64,000 nt of DNA from Pseudodesulfovibrio sp. zrk46 (GTDB lineage Bacteria; Desulfobacterota; Desulfovibrionia; Desulfovibrionales; Desulfovibrionaceae), in NCBI RefSeq assembly GCF_012516435.1, contig NZ_CP051216.1, positions 3,285,669-3,349,668 of the forward strand. The letters are read 5' to 3'. The translations under genes and the position numbers were made by a program. Below the pieces are notes generated by a model. That model was not told the origin of the DNA. It ran no database searches and saw nothing but the letters and a program-made list of their open reading frames with translations. Positions 54,530 through 63,719 of this stretch are shown here, in pieces (the stretch's first letter is position 1; every line of letters begins with the position of its first letter).

Positions 54530-56221
54530 ATGAACGAGCTTTTAAGACGGCTGTTCCGATCCAAGCCTCTTGCGGTGGAGATTGTTATAGCATCATTGTT
54601 TGTCAACATTCTGTTTCTTGCTTCTCCAATCTTTGTCATTCAAATCCTGAGCCGTTATATCGGCTATGGTTTCGACGGAACTCTATACACACTTACGGCA
54701 GGAATGTTGATTGCCCTTGTTCTTGGAATGGGCTTCAACGTCGTCAGGACAAAGATGTGTGCTGCGGTGAGCGCAGAACCTGATCGTCAATTACAAGCCG
54801 CAGTACTTGATGCATTGTCTCAGCTTAAAACAGCTGCATTAGACCGCATTCCACAAGCTAAAATCCAAGAAGTTATGGCTGCTCCCCAAACTGTGCAAGG
54901 CGCATATGAGGCATCCCGAATCGCTTCTGTGCTGGACATGCCTTTCTTCGTATTGTTTTTTCTGGCAGTCTTTTTCCTTAGTCCTGTTCTTGCAATAGTG
55001 ACTTTGTTAGCTGTGATTATGACAATGATCGCAGGTAAAATGAATATGAATCGTTCTCGCAGTGTAGACAGTACAATGCGAGAAGTTCTTGTTCAGCATC
55101 GTGGTGGTGTCAACTCAGCAATTCATGGGGCTGAGACCGTTCGTGCATATCACGGCGGTAGTTTTCTTAGAAGCATATGGATGGGACAGGTTGAGAAGCT
55201 GGCGGAGTTGCGTGAGAGGATCGTTGTTCAAAAGAGCTGGTCACTGGCTATCGTACAAGGTCTAAATTCATTGTTGAAAGTTGCAATTTATGCCGTTGGA
55301 GCTAAGCAAGTCGTTATGGGAGAACTTTCTGTTGGCTCCTTAATCGGCGCAAGCATTCTTTCTGCCAAAACACTTCAGATCTCTACAAGTTTCATGCAAT
55401 CTGTTTTGATGATGGGGAAAGCAAACGACGCTATGCGCATGATCAATGAATTCATTGGCTTACCGAGAGAAGCTAGTGGTGGAACTGCCATGAAACAGTA
55501 TTCTGGGCGCTTAGAATTCAAGGATGTTGCAATTGCCTTTCCGGGGGCAACAGGGCCCTTGTTTGAGTCATTGAATTACTCCATTGAACCAGGTTCTGTT
55601 GTTGGCATCCTCGGAGCAAATGGCGCAGGAAAGACAACCCTATCTAAATTAGTTGTAGGTCTCTTAGATCCCGGTCGAGGACAAATATTGGCAGATGGTG
55701 TTGACTTACGCCAGCTTGCTCCAGAGTGGTGGCGACGCCAAATAATGTATCTTCCGCAAGAACCAACATTTCTCAATGGATCGTATAAAGAGAATATTAC
55801 GCTTTTGAATCCTGATATTGATGATGCTAAGCTTAATGAAGTAGTTCGTCTCGCTGATTTACGACGGTTTCTTGATAGTAGTGCAACTGGAATGGAAACT
55901 TTTGTTAAGGAAGGGGGGCATAACCTGCCACTAGGTATTCGCAAGCGTCTAGCCTTGGCTCGTGCTTTAGTTGGGCAGGGGCGTATTGCGGTATTTGACG
56001 AACCCACTGAAGGATTAGATGTTGAAGGCGCAGAAGCTGTATTTCAGGTGATGAATTTATTGGCTAAACAAGGTGTTACGCTTTTTGTCGTTTCTCGGGA
56101 TCCTAATATTATTAAAGGGTTCGGTAGTGTCATCGATCTTAATAGCAAACCTATCCCTAAGGTCGGTGTCATACAGAAGAAAACAGCAGCACCTGAACAG
56201 GGTGCGTCAATGAAGTCTTAG
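54530..56221 (+). CDS. type I secretion ABC transporter (PrtD/HlyB class, no peptidase domain)
   Basis: A 563-aa half-transporter with six membrane helices in residues about 20-290 and no C39 or degenerate C39 domain. The ABC domain has Walker A GANGAGKTT at about residue 362 and Walker B IAVFDEPTEGLD near 486. The signature helix reads LPLGIRKRLALARAL, a departure from LSGGQ. It starts 52 bases after the TolC gene. Fits the PrtD/AprD branch that exports unprocessed C-terminal-signal substrates. Confidence 0.92.
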   Translation: MNELLRRLFRSKPLAVEIVIASLFVNILFLASPIFVIQILSRYIGYGFDGTLYTLTAGMLIALVLGMGFNVVRTKMCAAVSAEPDRQLQAAVLDALSQLKTAALDRIPQAKIQEVMAAPQTVQGAYEASRIASVLDMPFFVLFFLAVFFLSPVLAIVTLLAVIMTMIAGKMNMNRSRSVDSTMREVLVQHRGGVNSAIHGAETVRAYHGGSFLRSIWMGQVEKLAELRERIVVQKSWSLAIVQGLNSLLKVAIYAVGAKQVVMGELSVGSLIGASILSAKTLQISTSFMQSVLMMGKANDAMRMINEFIGLPREASGGTAMKQYSGRLEFKDVAIAFPGATGPLFESLNYSIEPGSVVGILGANGAGKTTLSKLVVGLLDPGRGQILADGVDLRQLAPEWWRRQIMYLPQEPTFLNGSYKENITLLNPDIDDAKLNEVVRLADLRRFLDSSATGMETFVKEGGHNLPLGIRKRLALARALVGQGRIAVFDEPTEGLDVEGAEAVFQVMNLLAKQGVTLFVVSRDPNIIKGFGSVIDLNSKPIPKVGVIQKKTAAPEQGASMKS

Positions 56222-56230
56222 GTGGTGAGC

Positions 56231-57595
56231 ATGAACAATCATGAGAAGTCTACCGATGTGGATAAGACCACCAAGTTCTTTTTTTATCTCTGTGTAACCT
56301 TTTGTGTTAGTTTTTTTGTGTGGGCTTCAATTGCCCCTTTAGATATTGTTAGTGATGCTATCGGTGAAGTTGTTCCTAGCTCAAAAGTAAAACGAATTCA
56401 GCACCTTGAAGGTGGCATTGTCCACGAAATTAAGATTCGTGAAGGGGATTTGGTTGAAATTGGACAGGCGTTGATTGAACTTGAAGCAACAGCTAGCGAT
56501 TCAACTGTTGAAGAACTTAATGTACGTGTGTCATCTCTGAAAACGCAGATTGCCAGACTGAATGCTGAATCCAGATGGTTTAATGTAAATGCTGATGATA
56601 CATCCAAACCAGTCAAGAAAGGGAATGATAGATCGAGTTTTTCAGCTTCATTGTTTACGATTGAGCCAGATTTTTCCCAGTCATTGCGCGAAGAATCACC
56701 CGGCTTAGTTGAACAGGCTAGTGAATTGTATAAGGCTCGCCGAGAGCGCTTTATAAATGATATCAACTCACAAAAAGAAAAGATAAAACAACGCGAGCAA
56801 GATATTCAAGAAATTACGGTAAGAATCCGTAACCAGAAGCAAAATTTGAAATATGTACAAGAGCAAATTAAGATTAGTGAGGATTTACTAAAAGACAAGT
56901 TGACCTCGCGGTACAAACACTTAGGATTTCTCAAAGAAGAGTCTAATCTTATTAGTAAAATTGAAGAAGATAATGCTGCTTTGACTCGCTCTGAGTCAAC
57001 GTTATCAGCTGCTAAAGAAAAGCTGGACCAAATATCCAATACATTTCACGAAGAAGTTCAAGAGGAATTGCGTAAGTCTCAAAGAGAGCTTCTAGAGTTT
57101 TCTCAACGCTTACGAAAAACCGCAGATAGTTTAAAAAGGACCGTTATCCGTTCACCAGCACATGGAATAGTCAAATCAATTTATGTAATGGGAGAGGGTG
57201 AGGTTGTTCAGCCAGGAATGACAGTGCTTGATATTGTGCCTGGAGGAGATAAGCTCGTTATTGAGGCTCATTTGGCCTTGGGAGATATTGGCTATGTGCA
57301 GGTTGGCCAACCAGCTACAGTTAAGCTTGCTACTGGTGACGCTCGCATGTTTGGAAACTTGGATGGCATAGTAACGCGAATTAGCCCTGATGCTATTACA
57401 ACGCAGGAAGGGGATACTTATTATCGTGTGATGGTTGAAACAGAAAGCGATCGTTTCGAAAAGGATGGTAAAAAATACCAACTGTATCCTGGTATGCGGT
57501 TACTAGTTGGTATTAAGACCGGAGAGCGAACGGTAATGGAGTATCTTCTTTATCCATATTTCGACACGCTTTATCATGGCCTTCAAGAAAGATGA
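56231..57595 (+). CDS. type I secretion membrane fusion protein (HlyD family)
   Basis: A 454-aa periplasmic adaptor. GTG codons at 56222 and 56225 also lie in frame directly after the ABC stop; the ATG 56231 is preferred for its GGTGG. One N-terminal membrane helix (FFFYLCVTFCVSFFVWASIA) leads to lipoyl-like halves (QHLEGGIVHEIKIREGDLVE; IRSPAHGIVKSIYVMGEGEV) separated by a long coiled coil at about residues 100-300. It links the ABC transporter to TolC. No secreted-substrate gene lies between or after these three genes. Confidence 0.93.
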   Translation: MNNHEKSTDVDKTTKFFFYLCVTFCVSFFVWASIAPLDIVSDAIGEVVPSSKVKRIQHLEGGIVHEIKIREGDLVEIGQALIELEATASDSTVEELNVRVSSLKTQIARLNAESRWFNVNADDTSKPVKKGNDRSSFSASLFTIEPDFSQSLREESPGLVEQASELYKARRERFINDINSQKEKIKQREQDIQEITVRIRNQKQNLKYVQEQIKISEDLLKDKLTSRYKHLGFLKEESNLISKIEEDNAALTRSESTLSAAKEKLDQISNTFHEEVQEELRKSQRELLEFSQRLRKTADSLKRTVIRSPAHGIVKSIYVMGEGEVVQPGMTVLDIVPGGDKLVIEAHLALGDIGYVQVGQPATVKLATGDARMFGNLDGIVTRISPDAITTQEGDTYYRVMVETESDRFEKDGKKYQLYPGMRLLVGIKTGERTVMEYLLYPYFDTLYHGLQER

Positions 57596-57675
57596 TTTTC
57601 AAGCTTTAGACGACGAAATAAGTTGCGTATGAAAAGACGCAGGGTGTATAGATGGTTGCAATCAACTGCTGTTAG

Positions 57676-57888
<213 letters not shown>

Positions 57889-57910
57889 AAGTCATTTGTT
57901 AGCTCAAGGG

Positions 57911-57939
57911 AAAAGGCCGCACTTGATGCGGCCTTTTTT
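57911..57939 (+). terminator. Rho-independent terminator after ferredoxin gene
   Basis: AAAAGGCCGCA pairs with TGCGGCCTTTT around CTTGA, followed by more T residues. Confidence 0.93.
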
Positions 57940-58013
57940 CTTTATAGATCTATATACCCTCAAGCCACAATAGCCAATCGGCTATGAAACTGGCTCGATT
58001 GTCGAATGAGGTA

Positions 58014-58034
58014 TGAACTGCCCCCCCGAAATGA
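58014..58034 (+). repeat. possible left end of the decayed IS3-family element
   Basis: TGAACTGCCCCCCCGAAA has the TG-x-ACTGCCCC look of IS3-family terminal repeats. An imperfect counterpart, GGAGGCAGGTCAG at about 58766-58778, may be the other end. No target duplication is evident. Confidence 0.35.
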
Positions 58035-58162
58035 TTATCTTCAAGCGCAATGAAGCCGGCGTTGTCGTGCCTAAAGGGGACGAGTTGCAGATGTCTGCCG
58101 TCAATTGGCCATAAATGTCGTCGCAAATATGTGAATAATGTTCAGGCTGTATTCATGGGTTA

Positions 58163-58710
58163 GAGCGTCGGACGTGCAAGGTCATCGGATAACCTCGGAC
58201 CAGTCAACGGTACCAGAGGTGTGTGGCTGACGACGAAGAGGCATTGACCAACATCATCATATACTATGTCAGCGAGTATGGACGATTGGGCTTATGACTT
58301 CGTCATGGGGTGCACACATTTTGGCAAAGCATTTTACATACTGACCATCATCGACGAGTTGTCACGAGAATGCCTTGGAATAACTGGTGCGAGAAGTATG
58401 AAGACCGAGGATGTGATGACTGTCCTTGTAAACCTGTTGTCAGCTGAGGACAACCAGACTTCATCAGGTCAGACAACGGTTCAGAATTCAGAGCGAAAGC
58501 GATCAGAAGGTGGATTAAAGACGTCGGAGTGAATACTGCTTCCATCGAGCCCGGCAACTTATGAGAAAACGGATACAGCGAAAGTTTCACTGATGGATGT
58601 TACGGGATGAACTATTGGATGGAGAGATATTTTATTCGCTGAAGGAGGCTCAGGTCGTGATCGAAACTTGGCGGCAGTCGCGCGATTCTTCCTAGGGATA
58701 TTCGGCTAGA
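58163..58710 (+). pseudogene. decayed IS3-family (IS407-like) transposase OrfB
   Basis: OrfB fragments are readable in four frames. From 58163: ERRTCKVIG, stop, PRTSQRYQRCVADDEEALTN and YYVSEYGR (start of the helix-turn-helix-21 region). From 58287: WAYDFVMGCTHFGKAFYILT and IIDELSRECLGI (first DDE Asp in YDF). From 58463: IRSDNGSEF (second Asp), then SIEPGNL, stop, ENGYSESF (Glu). From 58603: RDELLDGEIFYSLKEAQVVI, ETWRQ, SS, stop, GY. Stops are at 58190, 58562 and 58693, and a deletion joins the N-terminal part directly to the integrase core. The element cannot be active on its own. Confidence 0.9.
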
Positions 58711-58849
58711 GGCTGGACAATCTCAGCAGGAAGAGTGCAGACCAACATAAGCCGGAACATCAACTGGAGGCAGGTCAGTTTTAGACCATAGTAAATCGTG
58801 GTGGTGTGTCGATTATTCTTGGGAAGAAACAAGTGCCTTCGTAAATTGG

Positions 58850-59308
58850 TTACTTTCTCTTTGCAAGGAACTTAATGCGTAGTTCTTCTACACGATTTCT
58901 GTTAGTATTGAGATCAAAGTAACCAACTCGTGAAGCCGATCGTAAGTGAATCACTCCATACTCCTTATCGTAGAAGCACTCCAAATCATCCACAAAACGA
59001 AATATGCGGGTTGTGAATTCTGCACGCACGTAATTGTCATTAATTTCTATAACTTTTCCTCCAGACATTGATTCGATAAGGTTGGATAAGTCCATCATGA
59101 CAACGTCCAGACTGTCGTTGCTGGGTATGGTTTCAACTCTATATCTTTCAATACTTGCTTGAGTGCAAACACAGTTATCCTTTGTAGGACAATCAGATAA
59201 ACGGTCATCCCTTAGGCCAAGATTATTCGGTGTCTTTCTTGACCAGGAAGCAAGGATGAATAGAAAAGCAAAAAGAATGATTAATAGAACAGAAAACAAT
59301 CTTATCAT
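58850..59308 (-). CDS. DUF1499 domain protein
   Basis: A 152-aa protein with one N-terminal membrane helix (residues about 3-22, FSVLLIILFAFLFILAS). The DUF1499 core has LGLRDDRLSDCPTKDNCV, GGKVIEINDNYVRAEF and YGVIHLRSASRVGYFD. DUF1499 proteins are widespread and have no assigned function. It stands alone beside the decayed transposon and ends in or near its edge. Confidence 0.85.
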   Translation of the reverse strand: MIRLFSVLLIILFAFLFILASWSRKTPNNLGLRDDRLSDCPTKDNCVCTQASIERYRVETIPSNDSLDVVMMDLSNLIESMSGGKVIEINDNYVRAEFTTRIFRFVDDLECFYDKEYGVIHLRSASRVGYFDLNTNRNRVEELRIKFLAKRK

Positions 59309-59619
59309 TTTATTCTATCTGTTTTGTATGATTAATATAATCAGCCGAAGACGTGCATGTACAAGTTGTATTCGTATTATCTTTTAGACATTCTCAAGTA
59401 GCTGATGACATATTGTTTGTATTCGATGCATTGCGCAGGGATATTCTGAACGGTTTATATCGAATTGTTGTACCCTAGGGAAATACATAAACATAATTAT
59501 GGTAGAGTTTGCTTCTTCTTGACGTAAAGTTATGAATCTCATCGATTCGGCTTTATGTCCATGAGCTTATTGAAAAAACTAAATATTATAAAGCAAATGA
59601 TGTTAGTGGTGTTGAGTAG
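59309..59619. other. intergenic stretch of about 310 bases
   Basis: Lies between the start of the DUF1499 gene and the end of the HD-GYP gene, both on the minus strand. It is AT-rich. I find no convincing gene, RNA or terminator; a weak minus-strand TTGTAC/TATATT pair near the DUF1499 start has an overlong 19-base spacer. Confidence 0.5.
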
Positions 59620-61029
59620 TCAAGGAATTATACCATCTGTCTTTTTAAACCAGCGTAGAAAAGCATCCACACATTGAGGACAAAACTGACGGCCTCGTTC
59701 TTCCAAAAGGATCTTAACAGCTCGTTTTTTCGACATAGGCTCACGGTAGGGCCGTTTGGCTGTCATAGCCTCGAACGCATCAGCGACAGCAACAATACAA
59801 GCCTCAAGAGGGATTTCATGACCTTTAAGTTTTGAAGGATATCCACCTCCATCCCAGCGTTCATGATGATGGACAGAAACCTCTAATATTTCACTAAGGA
59901 GATCGATTGGCTTAAGGATTTCTTCAACGATTTTGACATGACTTTTGATATGTTCGTATTCGTCAGGCTCAAGCTTCCCTTCTTTTAGTAAGACACTATC
60001 TCGTACTCCTATTTTCCCTAAATCGTGTAATTGCCCTGCGACGTGAAGCCCATTCAATTGATCTTGAGTAAACCCCATTTCTAATCCAATGCCTATTGAT
60101 ATCGCGGCGACTCGAGAAGAGTGTCCTGCAGTACTGCTGTCACGTGCTTCAAGGGCCTGAACTAGACTGCTAATTGCTGATAAAGTTGTTTTGTTTTCGA
60201 TTTGTAAACGCTCTCGCTCTTCAAGCATTTCGCGAAAAAGGGAATTGAAAACTTGCTCGATAATTACGGTTAGTTGGCTAACAGTGAATGGTTTAATTAA
60301 ATATGATGCTGCGCCTTGTCGTAGTAGTTGACGAATGAGCGGTCTGTCGTTTTCATTTGACATAAATACGACTGGAATTGAGGAAAATTCTGACTTCTTT
60401 ATTGCCTTACATAACTGACAGCCATCCATTTTTGGCATCATTACATCGGTTAAAATTAATTCTGGCCTACATTCATACAACATTTCAAATGCCTCAAAGC
60501 CATTATCGGCTGTACTTACGACAAAACCTTCCTGAGTTAACCCTTGTTGAATGAAATTTCGTATTGATGGCGAGTCATCTACAACAAGAATGTGGCTACC
60601 TGTAAGAAAAAGGTGAGCATCTAGAAGATCAATGATGCGCATTATATTGTCGCTCATTTTTCCATCTTTAGACAGATAGGCATCTGCCCCAACCGCAAAT
60701 CCTCGTTCAATATGTGCATCTGTTGTTAATGTAGAAAGAACTATGATCGGAATATGAGCTGTATTCTCATTTTGTCTTAGTTTTGTACAAAGCTGAAATC
60801 CATCCATATGTGGCATATCAATATCAGTTATTATCGCATCATGATGGCGAGATAGCGCCTTATCTAATGCTTCCACGCCATCTTTTGCCATATCGACTTT
60901 GAAGCCTGCTTCTGTCAGATAATTATTCAAAACATATCGGGCAGAAGAAGAATCATCCGCAACTAATATGCTAGGCGGCTTGTCAAGCTTGGAAAGCCTA
61001 TTTAAACAGTTGTATGAAATAGTGTTCAT
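59620..61029 (-). CDS. response regulator with two REC domains and HD-GYP phosphodiesterase
   Basis: A 469-aa signalling protein. REC1 has ILVADDSSSARYVLNNYL and phospho-acceptor Asp in IITDIDMPHMDG; its switch Lys is followed by Asp rather than Pro (YLSKDG). REC2 has HILVVDDSPSIRNFIQ and LILTDVMMPKMDG with YLIKPF. The HD-GYP domain is complete: GHSSRVA, QLHDLGKIGVRD and HHHERWDGGGYPSKLKG. It should degrade c-di-GMP when phosphorylated. No partner kinase is adjacent. Confidence 0.94.
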   Translation of the reverse strand: MNTISYNCLNRLSKLDKPPSILVADDSSSARYVLNNYLTEAGFKVDMAKDGVEALDKALSRHHDAIITDIDMPHMDGFQLCTKLRQNENTAHIPIIVLSTLTTDAHIERGFAVGADAYLSKDGKMSDNIMRIIDLLDAHLFLTGSHILVVDDSPSIRNFIQQGLTQEGFVVSTADNGFEAFEMLYECRPELILTDVMMPKMDGCQLCKAIKKSEFSSIPVVFMSNENDRPLIRQLLRQGAASYLIKPFTVSQLTVIIEQVFNSLFREMLEERERLQIENKTTLSAISSLVQALEARDSSTAGHSSRVAAISIGIGLEMGFTQDQLNGLHVAGQLHDLGKIGVRDSVLLKEGKLEPDEYEHIKSHVKIVEEILKPIDLLSEILEVSVHHHERWDGGGYPSKLKGHEIPLEACIVAVADAFEAMTAKRPYREPMSKKRAVKILLEERGRQFCPQCVDAFLRWFKKTDGIIP

Positions 61030-61210
61030 GTGATCATATTAGCTCTTCTACAATTTTTTTGGCAACTACAATTGATTTCTATGTGAATAATTATAACAAG
61101 GAGTCATGGGGGAGTCAGAGTTGATGCAATACGTAAGAAGTTGCTAAAAGGTCTGCCTAATAGCGCTAAAGTTAATTGCAAGAAGCAATTCAATGGTTGC
61201 CTAAAAATGC

Positions 61211-61239
61211 TTGCCAGTTGCGAAGAGTCTGTTTATATC
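61211..61239 (+). promoter_or_regulatory. sigma-70 promoter of tRNA-Ser
   Basis: TTGCCA at 61211-61216 and TATATC at 61234-61239 are separated by 17 bases, placing a start near 61246, about 20 bases before the mature tRNA. Confidence 0.65.
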
Positions 61240-61266
61240 TCCTTTCCACATTGGCGTTTGCCAAAA

Positions 61267-61362
61267 GGAGAGGTAGCGAAGTCCGGCCGTAACGCGCTCG
61301 ACTCGAAATCGAGTTGGCGGTGAGTAACCGTCACGTGGGTTCGAATCCCACCCTCTCCGCCA
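61267..61362 (+). tRNA. tRNA-Ser (anticodon CGA)
   Basis: A full cloverleaf is readable. Acceptor arms GGAGAGG and CCTCTCC pair perfectly with discriminator G and encoded CCA. Anticodon stem CTCGA/TCGAG encloses loop CTCGAAA, giving anticodon CGA at 61304-61306 for UCG codons. A long class II variable arm (GGCGGT with AACCGTC) and T arm GTGGG-TTCGAAT-CCCAC confirm serine type. Confidence 0.96.
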
Positions 61363-61373
61363 CGAAAACATTG

Positions 61374-61410
61374 GGACTATAGGTAAATGCCTGTAGTCCT
61401 TTTATTTTTC
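61374..61410 (+). terminator. Rho-independent terminator after tRNA-Ser
   Basis: GGACTATAGG at 61374-61383 pairs with CCTGTAGTCC at 61390-61399 (one wobble) across TAAATG, followed by TTTTATTTTT. Confidence 0.9.
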
Positions 61411-61637
61411 ATTGGTGCACTAAGCATTATATCCGATTTAGTAATGGTTGTGGTTCATTGACGTACATGTAGACTGTCCACACTTAACAGATTAGAACCT
61501 CTCTAGGATTGCTTCAAAGCGAATCAATCGTGATTAGAACGGATGTTATTAGCGATTACTAAGAAAGAATGAAGGGTGATGGACGAGAATCACAAGAAAT
61601 CGAGATAAAGACGAAACTTACCTCTCTTTGTAAAATA
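61411..61637. other. non-coding stretch after tRNA-Ser
   Basis: About 227 bases with no open frame, repeat or structural RNA that I recognise. No copy of the tRNA 3' end is seen, so there is no positive sign of an integrated element here. Confidence 0.5.
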
Positions 61638-61675
61638 TAAAAAAGGCCCCCGTATTAAAATCACGAGGGCCTTTT
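61638..61675 (-). terminator. Rho-independent terminator after the NifX-like gene
   Basis: AAAAGGCCC and GGGCCTTTT flank CGT/ACG pairing with one mismatch and a nine-base loop; a run of T follows on the minus strand. Confidence 0.85.
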
Positions 61676-61695
61676 CATATTATACGATATTCAAT

Positions 61696-62085
61696 TTATA
61701 GTGGTTTCAAATCATGTTTATGATCGTGCCCATGACTGTCACAATCATGGTGATCACAGGTTATGAGTTTGTCCTTTATGTGTCCAGAAATCCACCCAGC
61801 TGCAACGTTATCAATTGGGCCGGAACAACCGCGAATAACTTCAATGCCATTTTGAGTAAGAATGTTTACTGCGCCTTGTCCCATGTTGCCTGCGAGCATT
61901 ACTTTTACACCCATCTGGGCCAAAACTGGTGCGATGTCAGATTTACAACCACATCCCTCAGGTGAGTCCATGGCTTCAGTCTTAATTATCTCCTTGGCAT
62001 CATTCAATGTCATAATAGTGTAGTGATCACAATGGCCGAAATGGTCATCAATTTGTCCATTGCGAGTGGGAAGAGCAATTTTCAT
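61696..62085 (-). CDS. NifX/NifB-like (dinitrogenase iron-molybdenum cofactor) protein with His-rich tail
   Basis: A 129-aa protein of the Nitro_FeMo-Co family. KIALPTRNGQIDDHFGHCDH with the family's DxHFG pattern starts it, GCGCKSDIAPVLAQMGVKVM and GNMGQGAVNILTQNGIEVIR form the core fold. The C-terminus is CDHHDCDSHGHDHKHD, a metal-binding tail. Family members outside nitrogenase clusters are thought to handle iron-sulfur or molybdenum species; no nif gene is near. Confidence 0.9.
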   Translation of the reverse strand: MKIALPTRNGQIDDHFGHCDHYTIMTLNDAKEIIKTEAMDSPEGCGCKSDIAPVLAQMGVKVMLAGNMGQGAVNILTQNGIEVIRGCSGPIDNVAAGWISGHIKDKLITCDHHDCDSHGHDHKHDLKPL

Positions 62086-62165
62086 ATTTCATCTCCTGTC
62101 GGTTTCAAATATTGATAAGGAAACAAAATAATCACCTTCATAATTTTGTAAAGAGACTGTAATTA

Positions 62166-62186
62166 TTCAGACTTTTATAGTCTGAA
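62166..62186. promoter_or_regulatory. perfect inverted repeat between tadA and the NifX-like gene
   Basis: TTCAGACT and AGTCTGAA flank TTTAT. It is downstream of tadA and about 80 bases upstream of the NifX-like start on the minus strand. No T-run follows, so an operator or mRNA hairpin is as likely as a terminator. Confidence 0.35.
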
Positions 62187-62217
62187 ATAGAAAGCAATAA
62201 AAATTACTACATAATAA

Positions 62218-62709
62218 TTAACGCTTTCTTTTCTCAAGAAAAAAACGCTTCAGAAGTGAACTACATTCGCTCTCCATTACACCACTTAAATACCAAAGCT
62301 TATGATTTGTAAATGGAAGGGCAGAGCCTTCAAGATTTGATACTATGGCTCCTGCTCGAGGATCTAGTGCTCCAAAAACTACACCTCCAATACGGGCGTG
62401 CAGAAGTGCACCGGTGCACATCAGGCAAGGCTCAAGGGTAACAGCAAGGATCGTTCGAGGAAGACGATAGTTGCCTAACCTATTTCCTGCATATCTTAGA
62501 CATAGAATTTCTGCGTGAGCCGTAGGGTCCTTCGTTGCAATAGGCTTGTTATGGGCCTTAGCAATGAGATCGCCGGATTCAGTGAACAAGGCCGCGCCGA
62601 TGGGAGCTTCTCCCATCTGTGCGGCCTTGCATGCTTCCTGAAATGCGACGTCCATGAGGGCGCGCCAACTATTTCCATTGAGCGCGGCAGGAGGCGTCGG
62701 TAACGGCAT
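62218..62709 (-). CDS. tadA: tRNA-specific adenosine deaminase
   Basis: A 163-aa zinc deaminase making inosine at position 34 of tRNA-Arg(ACG). The catalytic HAEILCLR and zinc motif PCLMCTGALLHARI (P-C-x2-C) match TadA, and the RIGGVVFGALDPRAGAI segment is typical. It lies 17 bases after purQ on the minus strand and may share its transcript. Confidence 0.92.
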   Translation of the reverse strand: MPLPTPPAALNGNSWRALMDVAFQEACKAAQMGEAPIGAALFTESGDLIAKAHNKPIATKDPTAHAEILCLRYAGNRLGNYRLPRTILAVTLEPCLMCTGALLHARIGGVVFGALDPRAGAIVSNLEGSALPFTNHKLWYLSGVMESECSSLLKRFFLEKRKR

Positions 62710-62726
62710 ATTATACCTACGTAATC

Positions 62727-63542
62727 CTATTGACCTTTTAGGTACTTAACACCAGCTTCCAACATGGCCAAACCAAGCGGCATGTCTGGATTGGTGCCAC
62801 GCGTCCAAGAGGGGTGATTGGTAGGGTGGTTATACGCCTCGGGGTGAGGCATCAATCCCAGAATACGACCAGTGGGATCGGTCAGCCCAGCAATGCCCAT
62901 AGGAGAACCGTTGGGGTTGAAGGGGTAGTCTTGAGTTGGCTCCTTGGTTTCGGGATCGATGTACTGAACAGCGTATAAATTGTTGTCTATGATCTCCTTG
63001 AGCATGACATCATCCATAGGAATAATCTTCCCCTCACCATGACGAATAGGCACTTCAAGATAGTCAAGCCCCTTGGTGAAAACGCAGGGAGAGTTAGGGT
63101 TGGTCTTCAGGGTGACCCAACGATCTTCGAAGCGACCTGAATCGTTATAGGAAAGTGAGACCTGACGTTCAAAATATTTACCACCTACCGCGGGGAGTAG
63201 GCCAAGCTTGCACAAAAGCTGAAAGCCATTGCAAATGCCGAGGATGATACCACCGTTATCAAAAAATCCTTTCAACTGATCAAGGACGGGGTTACCATCT
63301 TCGGTGCTGGACCAACGCCAACGGAGGGCTGCAGCTTGTGCAGCTCCGAGATCGTCACCATCCAGAAATCCGCCAGGACAAAGGAGGTAATTATACTTCT
63401 CCATCGTAACATGCCCTGCGGCAAGGTCGGAAAAGTACACAATATCCGTATTGTCCGCTCCAGCGGTTTTAAGCGCGTATGCGGATTCATCGTGACAGTT
63501 GGTACCGTATCCGGTAATGACAAGGGCGTTAACGCGAGCCAT
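62727..63542 (-). CDS. purQ: phosphoribosylformylglycinamidine synthase glutaminase subunit PurQ
   Basis: A 271-aa class I glutaminase supplying ammonia to FGAM synthase in purine synthesis. The nucleophile Cys lies in GIILGICNGFQLL at about residue 101, ALVITGYGTNCHDESAYALK starts the protein, and the His/Glu pair is in LGLMPHPEAYNHP near 235. It is longer than the usual 220-230 aa of small PurQ and resembles the C-terminal glutaminase of large PurL. It is divergent from pyrG. Confidence 0.92.
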   Translation of the reverse strand: MARVNALVITGYGTNCHDESAYALKTAGADNTDIVYFSDLAAGHVTMEKYNYLLCPGGFLDGDDLGAAQAAALRWRWSSTEDGNPVLDQLKGFFDNGGIILGICNGFQLLCKLGLLPAVGGKYFERQVSLSYNDSGRFEDRWVTLKTNPNSPCVFTKGLDYLEVPIRHGEGKIIPMDDVMLKEIIDNNLYAVQYIDPETKEPTQDYPFNPNGSPMGIAGLTDPTGRILGLMPHPEAYNHPTNHPSWTRGTNPDMPLGLAMLEAGVKYLKGQ

Positions 63543-63719
63543 GAATTTCTCCTCTCTCTATTGACTTTGTGGCTGTACCCTGCAAAATATTTGCGAAGCA
63601 ACGATTTGCTGGGCTGCAACATACTTGTCCAGCGCTAGTCAGTCAACACGGATAACAAGTGAGTTTATCCGTGAAATTCTTTTATAATTCAAAAGCATAA
63701 CGAAGGGGCTCTCTCTCGT

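Noticed and set aside
61106-61147. 14-codon open frame after AAGGAG ahead of tRNA-Ser
   Set aside because: The ribosome site is only 2 bases from the ATG and no regulated gene follows; a chance arrangement is likelier.
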